Shown here: positions 1 to 5,943 of the stretch, piece by piece
How positions within the stretch are numbered: the first letter of the stretch is position 1
Layout of the letters: each line of letters begins with the position of its first letter
From: Phycisphaerae bacterium
GTDB lineage: Bacteria > Planctomycetota > Phycisphaerae > UBA1845 > Fen-1342
DNA: 6,489 nucleotides
Reading direction: 5' to 3'
Assembly: GCA_020058145.1 (NCBI GenBank)
Contig: JAGVEP010000392.1
Coordinates: forward strand, 1-6,489
Made by a program: the position numbers and the translations under genes
Notes under the pieces: model-generated
Database searches by the model: none
What the model was told of the DNA's origin: nothing
The model's input: the letters and a program-made list of their open reading frames with translations, nothing else

Positions 1-2
1 AG

Positions 3-21
3 CCGCGGGCAGCGCCCGCGG
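3..21. repeat. Strong GC-only hairpin at the left edge
   Basis: A perfect 8-bp stem (3-10 with 14-21) closes a 3-base loop. Almost no T residues follow, so it is a poor intrinsic terminator on the plus strand. It may be a terminator remnant or lie inside the 3' end of a gene to the left of the window; reading frames running in from the left stop at 25, 36 and 65, and I cannot tell which, if any, is real. Confidence 0.4.
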
Positions 22-122
22 TTGACGGAGCACTAGAGCTAAACGCGCCTGCTGACCACCAGTAGCTGCCGAAGTCCCAGCCAGTCCGAACCGCCGACCC
101 GCGTTGAACGTGAAGATCCTGG

Positions 123-152
123 AAAGCCGGCCGTCTCGCGGCCGGCTTTTCC
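123..152 (+). terminator. Intrinsic (Rho-independent) terminator
   Basis: A 10-bp perfect stem (123-132 with 140-149, extendable by G133-C139) with a short loop is followed directly by TTTTCCTTT. The T-rich side is on the plus strand, so it should end a plus-strand transcript coming from left of the window. It also insulates the downstream gene starting at 399. The left flank has only AAA, so termination in the other direction would be weak. Confidence 0.75.
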
Positions 153-398
153 TTTGGTTCCGTACTGGCCGCAGGTCTGCGCGCCGTGACGGGGGGCCCG
201 CCTGCCGGCCTGTCAGAACTTGTGAAAACCTGCGTTTTGTCGTCCGGCTGGTCGCGTTTGTCCGCCCGCAGGGTAATATTACGCCCCGCGAGGACGAATT
301 CCGCGCGTAGGGCCCGCGGGTTTCGGCGGGCACCCAGGCATATTGCCGCGCGGCGGCGGTTGCAACGCTGAAACGGACGGACAGCGAAGGAGAATCGG
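153..398 (+). promoter_or_regulatory. Non-coding leader of the 399-2363 gene
   Basis: This 246-base stretch has no convincing coding frame. It must hold the promoter of the following gene, because a terminator lies just upstream. Visible elements are a small AAAAC/GTTTT hairpin (225-238), a perfect palindrome GTAATATTAC (273-282) that is the most AT-rich spot in the region, and a GCCCGC/GCGGGC hairpin (312-317 with 326-331). The palindrome contains a TAATAT that could serve as a -10 box, but no -35 box sits at the right spacing, so I do not call a specific promoter. The ribosome binding site GAAGGAG (386-392) lies 6 bases before the ATG at 399. Confidence 0.4.
273..282. promoter_or_regulatory. 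10-bp palindrome, candidate operator or -10 region
   Basis: GTAATATTAC is a perfect 10-bp palindrome in an otherwise very GC-rich leader, 117 bases before the start codon at 399. Its position and AT-richness fit a repressor half-site pair or part of a promoter. No second copy is seen in the window, so its role is inference only. Confidence 0.25.
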
Positions 399-2363
399 AT
401 GAATCGCAAGCGTGGTTGGCGCAGCGGCGTGGGATTGCTCTTGGGACTGCTCGTCGCGGCCGGGCCGGCCCTGGCAGGGGGGCTCGACGATTTCAAGCTA
501 ACCCGCGCCATCCCCGCGGATAGCATGCTGGTGGTGCAGTGCCGCGATCATACGGGGCGCGCGTTCGTCAATGAGCAATTCAAACGCGTTTGGGCCGCGG
601 TCGAGAAGCAGGGCTTCGAACGCGACGTAAAACGCCTGCTCCGGGGGCTGATCAAACAGTCCGAGGGTGACGTCGAAGCGTTCGACGAGCAGTGGCAACA
701 GGTGTCCGACCTGGCCGCGACGGTCACCTGGTCGCAGCTTGCCGAGCGCGAGTTCGCGCTGGCGATGAAGCTGGGCATGCCGACGGGCGTTGATTTCGTC
801 CTGCTGCTCATGCCGCCCGCCGACCAGGTCGGCAAGGACTTCGACGGGCTGGTGTCCCTGCTGCAGAGCCTCGCCGGCCTCGCACCGGAGGGCACACTCG
901 CCCTCGCCAGCGCGGGTGAAGGCGAGGTCGTGCTGCACCGCCTTTCCCTGGCTGGCCAGATCCCGCCCATCAGCCTGACGCTGGCGCGGCAGAAGGACGT
1001 GCTGCTCGTCGGCTTCGGCTCCAGCCTGGTGGAGCAGTCACTGGCGCTGCTGCGTGGGGAGAGCCAGACCGCGGGGGCCACGCTCGCGTCCACCGAGCGG
1101 TTCAAGCAGGCTCTGGGACGGTTGCCCGCGCCCACCGACAGCTACTTCTTCATGGACCTGAACAAGTGGATGGGGCAGACCCGCGGCTTCATCCAGGTGG
1201 CCGTGCAGGCCACCACTCCGCCACCTACTACCGAGCCCGCGGTCGAAGCGGCGGTAAGTCCCCTTGGGTTCCTGCCCAAGCTGATCGACGAGGTCGATAT
1301 TTTCGACTATGTCGCCTGCGTAGCGAGCACGGACGGCATGCAGACCACCAAGACGGAGCTGGCCGTCCTGCGCGAGGACGCCCAAGCCCGCATCCTGTAC
1401 AAATTGCTGTACGGCGGCGGCCCCGTTCGCGAGCCGCTCAAGTTCATCCCGAAGGAAGCCACCGCCGTCAGCATCCACGGCGGTCTCGATCTCGGCGCCA
1501 CCTACAAGGCGCTGCTCGGCTTCGTGGAACGCGAGGTCCCGGACGGCAAGTCCCTGCTGGCGATGTGGCAGGCCAAGCAGGACGAGATCGGATTCAATCT
1601 CGACGCCGACCTGTTCTCCTGGCTCGGCGGTGGGCTGGCGAAGTTCAGCGCCAGCGGTCGCACGAGCTACACGCCGGACTGGCTCTTCCTGCTCGGCGTA
1701 AAGGACGAGGCCAAGGCCAACGCGCTGCTCGATAAGATCACCCAGCTCGCGAGCGATAAGGGCCAGGAGCAGCAGATTATGTTCGGCGAACCGCGGGAAC
1801 CCGGACTCGCAGGCTTCAAGGTCTTCAGCCATCCGATGCTGGCCATGTTCTTGGGGCAGCCCGTCTTTGGCGTGAAGAGCGGACAACTCTTCGTCGGCAG
1901 CAACGAGCGCGTCCTGCTTTCGTCCCTCAAGACCGCCGCCGGCGAGCAGGAGAACTTCAGCAAGAGCGAGCGCTTTGCCCAGGAAGGGCTGCCGCTCGGC
2001 GAGAACGTCACCTCGTTCTCGTTTGAGGACCTGACGAAGTTCGGCGACGAGCTCGGTCAGGCGCTCAGCATGATCAGCGCGGTCCAGATGTTCCTGCCGG
2101 CGGAGTTGCAGAAGGACCCGACCATCACGACCGCGCTCAGCGTAGCGACCAAGGTTGGCCGGGTGGTGAAGAACCTCGACTTCTACCGCTCGTCCTGCGA
2201 GGTGACCACGTTTGACGGCAAAGTGAGCCTCACCAAGGGGATTACGCACTACCAGGAGCCCCCGAAGAAAGTCCCCGAAAGCGCCCCGGCGGACAAGCCG
2301 ATCGAAGGCGACACCGGTGCCAAGGCGCTGGGCGAACCAAAGGCCGACAAGGCCAAGGAATAA
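399..2363 (+). CDS. Exported DUF3352-like protein of unknown function
   Basis: This 654-residue protein has a classical Sec signal peptide: basic MNRKRGWR, a Leu/Val/Ala-rich core at about residues 10-22, and a probable signal peptidase I cut after ALA (residue 26). The start is fixed by GAAGGAG six bases upstream. The mature part opens with an 'AIPADSMLVVQ' strand, a style I associate with DUF3352-type exported proteins of planctomycetes and cyanobacteria; that family call is from memory and tentative. A module is visibly repeated: residues 201-257 (LLVG, helix, STERF, YFFMDLNKW) match 496-546 (LFVG, helix, KSERF, FSFEDLTKF). The last 35-40 residues are a Pro/Lys/Glu-rich, low-complexity tail, probably disordered. 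There is no second membrane segment and no catalytic motif that I recognise. It probably shares a transcript with the lipoprotein gene 68 bases downstream. Function unknown. Confidence 0.85.
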   Translation: MNRKRGWRSGVGLLLGLLVAAGPALAGGLDDFKLTRAIPADSMLVVQCRDHTGRAFVNEQFKRVWAAVEKQGFERDVKRLLRGLIKQSEGDVEAFDEQWQQVSDLAATVTWSQLAEREFALAMKLGMPTGVDFVLLLMPPADQVGKDFDGLVSLLQSLAGLAPEGTLALASAGEGEVVLHRLSLAGQIPPISLTLARQKDVLLVGFGSSLVEQSLALLRGESQTAGATLASTERFKQALGRLPAPTDSYFFMDLNKWMGQTRGFIQVAVQATTPPPTTEPAVEAAVSPLGFLPKLIDEVDIFDYVACVASTDGMQTTKTELAVLREDAQARILYKLLYGGGPVREPLKFIPKEATAVSIHGGLDLGATYKALLGFVEREVPDGKSLLAMWQAKQDEIGFNLDADLFSWLGGGLAKFSASGRTSYTPDWLFLLGVKDEAKANALLDKITQLASDKGQEQQIMFGEPREPGLAGFKVFSHPMLAMFLGQPVFGVKSGQLFVGSNERVLLSSLKTAAGEQENFSKSERFAQEGLPLGENVTSFSFEDLTKFGDELGQALSMISAVQMFLPAELQKDPTITTALSVATKVGRVVKNLDFYRSSCEVTTFDGKVSLTKGITHYQEPPKKVPESAPADKPIEGDTGAKALGEPKADKAKE

Positions 2364-2385
2364 TCGGAACGGACGGGCGAATACA

Positions 2386-2415
2386 GGCGCGCGGGGCCGT
2401 GCTTGGTTGCGCGCC
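2386..2415 (+). repeat. Intercistronic GC hairpin
   Basis: GGCGCGC (2386-2392) pairs with GCGCGCC (2409-2415) around a 16-base loop, in the 68-base gap between the two envelope genes. It has no T-run after it and ends 5 bases before the AGGAG of the next gene. It is therefore more likely an mRNA stability or partial-attenuation structure than a full terminator, or a chance product of high GC. Confidence 0.3.
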
Positions 2416-2431
2416 GCGCGAGGAGACGACC

Positions 2432-3367
2432 ATGAGCCGATGGACGACAGCCGGTTTGATGACGACGGTTCTGCTGCTGTGTGGCTGCGGACAACTTGTC
2501 CGCGCCACGAGTGATTTTGCGTTCAATCAGCCTTGGAACGACTACCGGCGCATCGAAGTTCAAGTCCGCAACGGCAGCGTGGAACTCCGCGCTACCGACG
2601 TAACGGACGTGCGCGTTTCCGGTCGGAAATCCGTGGGCGGGGCGACCTTTGCCGAGGCCGAAGAGAATTTAGGCAAGGTCACGGTCGAGGCCGTTGCCCG
2701 TGCGGACCACCCGGACACGTTGCGTATCGAAGTCAACTATCCAGACGAGCTGCGCAGCAAGTCGGTTGGCACGGACCTCGTGATCCAGATTCCACAACCC
2801 TGCGCCGCGAACGTCCACACCACCAATGGCAGAATCCAGATCGAGTGCATGGCCGGCGAAGTCGAGCTCGGGACCACCAACGGCCGCATTACGGCCCGGG
2901 ATATCACGGGGACGCTACACGCCAAATCCTCCAACGGCCGCATCGAGGTGGAGGCTGTGGATGGCAGCCTGGTGGCTTCCACCAGCAACGGCAGGATTAC
3001 CGCCAAGGGCGTCAAGGGTCCCTGCACGCTCGGAACTTCCAATGGCGGCATTCAGGCGGAGGAGATCGAGGGCGACGTCAAGGCCGAAACCTCGAACGGC
3101 AACATTCGGCTGGCCGCCGTCCCGCCCGCCGGCGGCAAGATCGACCTGCGCAGCAGCAACGGTGGAATTCACGCCACGTTGCCAGAGAACCTCGCCGCCG
3201 AGTATCAGCTTTCCACGACCAACGGCCGTATCCACGTTTCGCTGGGCAAGGCGGTGATGAAGATGATCGACTCCAGCCGACGACGTTTTCACGCCATCGT
3301 GAATGAGGGCGGCGGGACGGTCAGCGCCCAGACGACGAACGGGTCCATCACGGTGGAGAGCCGCTAG
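2432..3367 (+). CDS. DUF4097-type beta-solenoid lipoprotein
   Basis: A 311-residue predicted lipoprotein. The ATG at 2432 is preferred over an in-frame GTG at 2399 because AGGAG (2421-2425) lies 6 bases before it and because the resulting N-terminus is a proper lipoprotein signal: MSRW, a hydrophobic stretch, then lipobox L16-C17-G18-C19, predicting lipidation at Cys19. Residues 130-306 contain nine copies of a [T/S][T/S]NG-x-I motif. The first six start at 130, 148, 166, 184, 202 and 220, exactly 18 residues apart; then come 241, 262 and 301. Such NG-turn ladders are typical of DUF4097 putative-adhesin proteins, which are expected to form a right-handed beta-solenoid. Basic and acidic residues between motifs suggest a charged face. 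It is probably membrane-anchored and periplasmic or surface exposed; the ligand is unknown. It follows the exported protein gene in the same direction, suggesting a shared envelope role. Confidence 0.88.
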   Translation: MSRWTTAGLMTTVLLLCGCGQLVRATSDFAFNQPWNDYRRIEVQVRNGSVELRATDVTDVRVSGRKSVGGATFAEAEENLGKVTVEAVARADHPDTLRIEVNYPDELRSKSVGTDLVIQIPQPCAANVHTTNGRIQIECMAGEVELGTTNGRITARDITGTLHAKSSNGRIEVEAVDGSLVASTSNGRITAKGVKGPCTLGTSNGGIQAEEIEGDVKAETSNGNIRLAAVPPAGGKIDLRSSNGGIHATLPENLAAEYQLSTTNGRIHVSLGKAVMKMIDSSRRRFHAIVNEGGGTVSAQTTNGSITVESR

Positions 3368-3388
3368 ACGCCGCTCGCCACGGGTGCG

Positions 3389-3877
3389 TCAGAACAGCGG
3401 CGCGCGTCCGAGCTTGCGTCGCACGGGCACAAACTGCCCGGCGTGCATCATCCAGTGTACGCCCAGCAGCGCCAGGGCCGCACCCACCGTCGGGGCGTAT
3501 GTCCGCATCGACTCTGGGCCCGGCGTGTCCAGTTCGGCATCCGGCGTGGCGTCGATCGCCGCCAACACGGGCTGCTCGAACTTCTCCATCAGCGCCAGGT
3601 ACTCGCTCTTTTTGTGGAACTTGCGCGGATCGTCCGATGTCGAGGTTTCCTTCGTGTAGGCGGCCTCAAAATCGGCGGGCAGCGCGGGCAGCTTGTGCCC
3701 CATTTGCCCAAGCATCCACAGCTCGCTGGAAATCACGTGCCCGAGCTGCCAGGCAATGTGGTTCACGCCCGGCACCGAGCGGATCATCAGGTCCGAATCA
3801 TTGAGATCGGCGATGTAGTCCCGCGCGACGGTGCGGCACTGTTGCAAAGTACTCTTGATGACATCCTTCGCGGTCAT
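3389..3877 (-). CDS. DinB-family metal-dependent fold protein
   Basis: A 162-residue protein reading leftwards from an ATG at 3877, with GAGG (plus-strand 3886-3889) 8 bases upstream. The frame stays open further upstream to about 3997, but that would run through the hairpin elements and gives low-complexity sequence, so the short start is chosen. The sequence has the DinB/YfiT four-helix-bundle pattern: an N-terminal helix, 'HIAWQLGH' with His47, and a C-terminal 'HWMMHAGQ..PVRRKLG' with His141 and His145. The three His residues fit the usual metal triad of the family. Members include DNA-damage-induced proteins of unknown activity and thiol-dependent transferases; nothing here tells which. 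It converges on the lipoprotein gene with a 21-base gap, in which I see no clear terminator, and diverges from folP. Confidence 0.85.
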   Translation of the reverse strand: MTAKDVIKSTLQQCRTVARDYIADLNDSDLMIRSVPGVNHIAWQLGHVISSELWMLGQMGHKLPALPADFEAAYTKETSTSDDPRKFHKKSEYLALMEKFEQPVLAAIDATPDAELDTPGPESMRTYAPTVGAALALLGVHWMMHAGQFVPVRRKLGRAPLF

Positions 3878-3892
3878 GGCATAATCCTCACT

Positions 3893-3919
3893 GCGGAACG
3901 GGTCAGGACCCTGTTCCGC
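3893..3919. repeat. REP-like hairpin, copy A
   Basis: GCGGAAC-GGGTC (3893-3904) pairs with GACCC-T-GTTCCGC (3907-3919): a 12-bp imperfect palindrome with AG in the centre and one bulged T (3912). Its core GGGTCAGGACCC (3900-3911) is an exact inverted match to copy B at 3957-3968. It begins only 3 bases beyond the ribosome binding site of the minus-strand DinB gene, so it would lie in that gene's 5' leader or promoter. Confidence 0.6.
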
Positions 3920-3954
3920 CTGTGCGGCCCTGGAACTTGTACACGCGGCCCGCA

Positions 3955-3970
3955 AGGGGTCCTGACCCCT
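3955..3970. repeat. REP-like hairpin, copy B (inverted)
   Basis: AGGGGTCCTGACCCCT is a 16-base perfect palindrome. Its core is the reverse complement of copy A, so the two form an inverted pair 45 bases apart, like a BIME made of two REP units. Copy B abuts the GGGAG (3971-3975) that I assign as the folP ribosome binding site, so folding of the mRNA here could influence folP translation. Related GGGGTC...GACCCC hairpins are, from memory, dispersed in many environmental genomes; this cannot be tested within one window. Confidence 0.6.
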
Positions 3971-3982
3971 GGGAGCCGCCTG

Positions 3983-4831
3983 GTGCGATACGTGCACATT
4001 CTAGGCGTACTCAACGTCACCCGCGACTCTTTTTCCGACGGCGGGCGCTATCTCGCCGTGGATGCCGCGGTGGCCCACGCGCGGGCGCTGGTCGCCGCGG
4101 GGGCCGCCTTCGTCGATATCGGGGCGGAGTCCACGCACCCGGATGCCGAGGATGTGCCGGCTGACGTGGAGATTGCCCGGTTGGTGCCGGTGATTCGGAC
4201 ACTCCGGGCCGACGGCGTGCGCATCTCCGTCGATGCGTACAAACCCGCCGTGCTGCATGCCGTCCTGCCACTGGGCGTGGACATCATCAATGATGTGACG
4301 GCGTTGCGCGACCCCGAAGCCGTCGCCGTACTGCGCGACTCCGCGGCGCGCGTGATCCTCATGCACTCGACGGCGGAGAACGCGCGCCCGGCACGGGCGG
4401 ACGTATCCCCGGACGCGATCTGGCCGCGCATACTGGACTTCTTCCGCCGGCGGATTGACGCACTCACCACCGCTGGCCTGGCGTGCGAGCGGCTGATCCT
4501 CGATCCTGGCATGGGCTTTTTCCTGGGCCGTGATCCGCGCGTCAGTCTGACGGTCTTGCGCCAACTGCCGCGCCTGGCGGAACTCGGTCTACCCCTCTGT
4601 GTCTCCACGTCGCGCAAGTCCTTCATCGGCCATCTGCTCGGCCCGGCCGGTACAGAGCCCGGCCGCTACGCAAGCGTGCAGGAACCGCGGCCGGTAGACG
4701 AACGCGGCGCCGGGACCCTGGCGACCGAGCTCTGGGCAGCCCGGCTCGGCGTGGACTATATTCGTACGCACGACGTGCGCGCCTTGCGCGATGCGCTGTG
4801 CCTCTGGAACGCCTTGGAGCACGAGCCATGA
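3983..4831 (+). CDS. folP: Dihydropteroate synthase, Sul-like type
   Basis: Predicted to condense 6-hydroxymethyl-dihydropterin diphosphate with p-aminobenzoate to 7,8-dihydropteroate in cytoplasmic folate synthesis. The 282-residue frame starts at GTG 3983, with GGGAG 7 bases upstream; GTG 3992 is an alternative. Expected catalytic and substrate residues are present: N11 in GVLNVT, D45, D84 (ISVD), N103 and D104 (IINDV), D174 (LDPGMGF), K212 (SRKSF), R261 and H263 (IRTHD). Several motifs depart from textbook FolP. NVTPDSF is NVTRDSF (R14), ESTRPGA is ESTHPDA, the LMHM strand is LMHS, and the pterin loop reads DPGMGFFLG. From memory, Sul1 and Sul2 share a non-Pro at the first site and the PDA, MHS and DPGMGFFL features. 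The protein is thus probably a chromosomal relative of the Sul clade, but it keeps FolP-like EST and NDVTAL segments. Its stop overlaps the dapA start. Confidence 0.9.
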   Translation: MRYVHILGVLNVTRDSFSDGGRYLAVDAAVAHARALVAAGAAFVDIGAESTHPDAEDVPADVEIARLVPVIRTLRADGVRISVDAYKPAVLHAVLPLGVDIINDVTALRDPEAVAVLRDSAARVILMHSTAENARPARADVSPDAIWPRILDFFRRRIDALTTAGLACERLILDPGMGFFLGRDPRVSLTVLRQLPRLAELGLPLCVSTSRKSFIGHLLGPAGTEPGRYASVQEPRPVDERGAGTLATELWAARLGVDYIRTHDVRALRDALCLWNALEHEP

Positions 4832-5703
4832 AACCCCTTCGCGGCACTTTTACCGCGCTCATTTCGCCGTTTCGCGACGGCCGCGTGGATTTTCCGGCCC
4901 TGGAAGCGCTGGTCGAACGGCAAATTGCCGCCGGCGTCGATGGCCTGGTGCCCTGTGGCACGACCGGCGAGTCGCCGACGCTAACCGAAGCGGAACACCG
5001 GGAGGTTATTTCATGCGTGGTGAGGACGGCGCGCGGTCGCGCACCGGTCGTGGCCGGCGCGGGCAGCAACTGCACCGCGCAGGCCGTCGAACTCGCGCGC
5101 CAGACGCAAGAATGTGGCGCTGATGCACTGCTCGTCGTCGCACCGTACTACAACCGGCCCTCGCAAGAAGGGCTCTTTCAGCATTTCTCCGCCGTCGCCC
5201 GCGCGACCGATCTGCCGCTCATGCTCTACAACATCCCCGGCCGCTGCGGCGTCGAAATCGCGGTCGAGACGATCAAGCGGCTGTTCGAGACACACAAGAA
5301 CATCGTCGCGGTCAAGCACGCGACCGGCAGCGTGGCCGGAGCCGCAGAACTCGCCGCGGCGTGCGAAATCGCCATCCTCTCCGGCGATGACCCGCTGACG
5401 CTGCCGCTGATGAGCCTCGGGGCCGTCGGTGTCGTCAGCGTTCTGTCCAATCTCGTCCCGGCCGCTGTGAAACGCCTGACGCAGGCTGCTCTCGACGGGG
5501 ATTTCCGCGCGGCGCTCGCTGCACACCGTGCGTGCTATCCATTGGCCAAGACGCTGCTCGCGCTGGACACGAACCCGATCCCGGTCAAGACGGCGTGTGC
5601 CCTCCAGGGCTGGTGCTGCGAGGAATTTCGTTTACCGCTGTGTCCGCTGTCCGCCGAGAAGCGGGCGACGCTGCGCACCCTCCTGGATTCGTGCCTGCAA
5701 TAG
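4828..5703 (+). CDS. dapA: 4-hydroxy-tetrahydrodipicolinate synthase
   Basis: A 291-residue class I aldolase-fold enzyme condensing pyruvate with aspartate semialdehyde, the first committed step of diaminopimelate and lysine synthesis. The start is ATG 4828, overlapping the folP stop in ATGA, with TGGAG 8 bases upstream. Length matches the family. Active-site residues are all visible: the GTTGESPTL loop with T45 and T46, Y108 (APYYNRP), Y134 and R139 (LYNIPGRC), and Schiff-base lysine K163 in AVKHATGS. The common form after the lysine is KEA(S/T)G; the His here is a variant I associate with planctomycete-like DapA. The GVVSVLSN segment matches the usual GVxSVxxN strand. Overlap implies translational coupling to folP. 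Related N-acetylneuraminate lyase or KDG aldolase homologues are less likely given the GTTGE and NxPGR motifs and conserved Arg139, which binds the aspartate semialdehyde carboxylate. Confidence 0.95.
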   Translation: MKPLRGTFTALISPFRDGRVDFPALEALVERQIAAGVDGLVPCGTTGESPTLTEAEHREVISCVVRTARGRAPVVAGAGSNCTAQAVELARQTQECGADALLVVAPYYNRPSQEGLFQHFSAVARATDLPLMLYNIPGRCGVEIAVETIKRLFETHKNIVAVKHATGSVAGAAELAAACEIAILSGDDPLTLPLMSLGAVGVVSVLSNLVPAAVKRLTQAALDGDFRAALAAHRACYPLAKTLLALDTNPIPVKTACALQGWCCEEFRLPLCPLSAEKRATLRTLLDSCLQ

Positions 5704-5732
5704 GCCGAGCCGCGCCCGCCGTCCGACGCTTG

Positions 5733-5762
5733 GCCGGGCGCGACCCGGCGTCCCGCTCCTTT
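5733..5762 (+). terminator. Possible terminator after dapA
   Basis: GCCGGG (5733-5738) pairs with CCCGGC (5744-5749) around CGCGA, followed by a pyrimidine-rich stretch with only a short T run (5759-5762). A competing stem, CGCGCCC (5711-5717) with GGGCGCG (5736-5742), overlaps it. Position 30 bases past the dapA stop fits operon termination, but the T-run is weak. Confidence 0.4.
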
Positions 5763-5791
5763 CCCTCTCTGGGAGGGGTTGGTGGAGGGTC
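5755..5791. repeat. Degenerate CCCTC/GAGGG dispersed-repeat-like element
   Basis: CCCTC (5763-5767) pairs with GAGGG (5773-5777), and the stretch continues GTTGGTGGAGGGT. The arrangement resembles the widespread intergenic repeat with consensus like CCCTCTCCC...GGGAGAGGGTTGGGGTGAGGG that I recall from many environmental genomes. The match is by eye and imperfect; only a genome-wide count would show it is repeated here. Confidence 0.35.
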
Positions 5792-5795
5792 AGAG

Positions 5796-5819
5796 CCTCG
5801 TTGCCTCGTTGCCTTGTTG
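5796..5819. repeat. 8-bp tandem repeat, three units
   Basis: CCTCGTTG at 5796-5803 and 5804-5811 is followed by CCTTGTTG at 5812-5819, giving two perfect units and one with a single change. It lies directly between the dapA downstream region and the end of the minus-strand frame at 5821. Such short arrays are prone to slippage and could vary between strains. Confidence 0.7.
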
Positions 5820-5820
5820 C

Positions 5821-5943
5821 TTACTGACTCAGCCGCGTCAGTGCGTGCTCCCAATAGGCCCGCTGGACCGGGTGATTCGCGTGGTGGGCAATGGCGCGGG
5901 CGACAAAGGACCGCAACGCCGGGTGCCGCGCCGCCGGCACGTG
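5821..5943 (-). pseudogene. Apparent C-terminal remnant of an unidentified gene
   Basis: On the minus strand a frame ends at TAA (5823-5821). Its last 40 or so residues look protein-like: HPALRSFVAR, then HHANHPVQ, then AYWEHALTRLSQ at the end, with mostly G or C in third positions. The frame stays open up to about 6381, but beyond roughly 5943 it is exactly antisense and in register to the IS110 transposase reading and becomes Arg-rich, so that part is a shadow. I read this as the surviving tail of a gene cut off by the transposase fragment. I do not recognise the family; it could also be a chance open frame. Confidence 0.3.

Noticed and set aside
1..65. 3' end of a protein gene entering from the left
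   Set aside because: Plus-strand frames stop at 25, 36 and 65, but each is too short to show coding character, so no frame can be chosen.
104..371. Two overlapping small open frames in the leader (104-310 and 186-371)
   Set aside because: They run through the terminator hairpin and leader, are Arg-rich and low-complexity, and have no ribosome binding site or recognisable motif.
1038..2249. 403-residue open frame antisense to the exported protein gene
   Set aside because: It is a high-GC shadow; the plus-strand reading has a signal peptide, ribosome binding site and domain structure.
3905..3960. A CRISPR-like or toxin-antitoxin locus in the dinB/folP spacer
   Set aside because: Only two inverted copies of one palindrome are present and no small coding frame with a start signal fits between them.
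3443..3982. Extending folP upstream to 3443
   Set aside because: The extra 180 residues are antisense to DinB and then cross the hairpin pair. FolP homology starts right at GTG 3983 with its own ribosome binding site.
3878..3997. Extending DinB upstream to 3997
   Set aside because: The added 40 residues encode the repeat hairpins and lack DinB-like sequence; ATG 3877 has GAGG 8 bases upstream.
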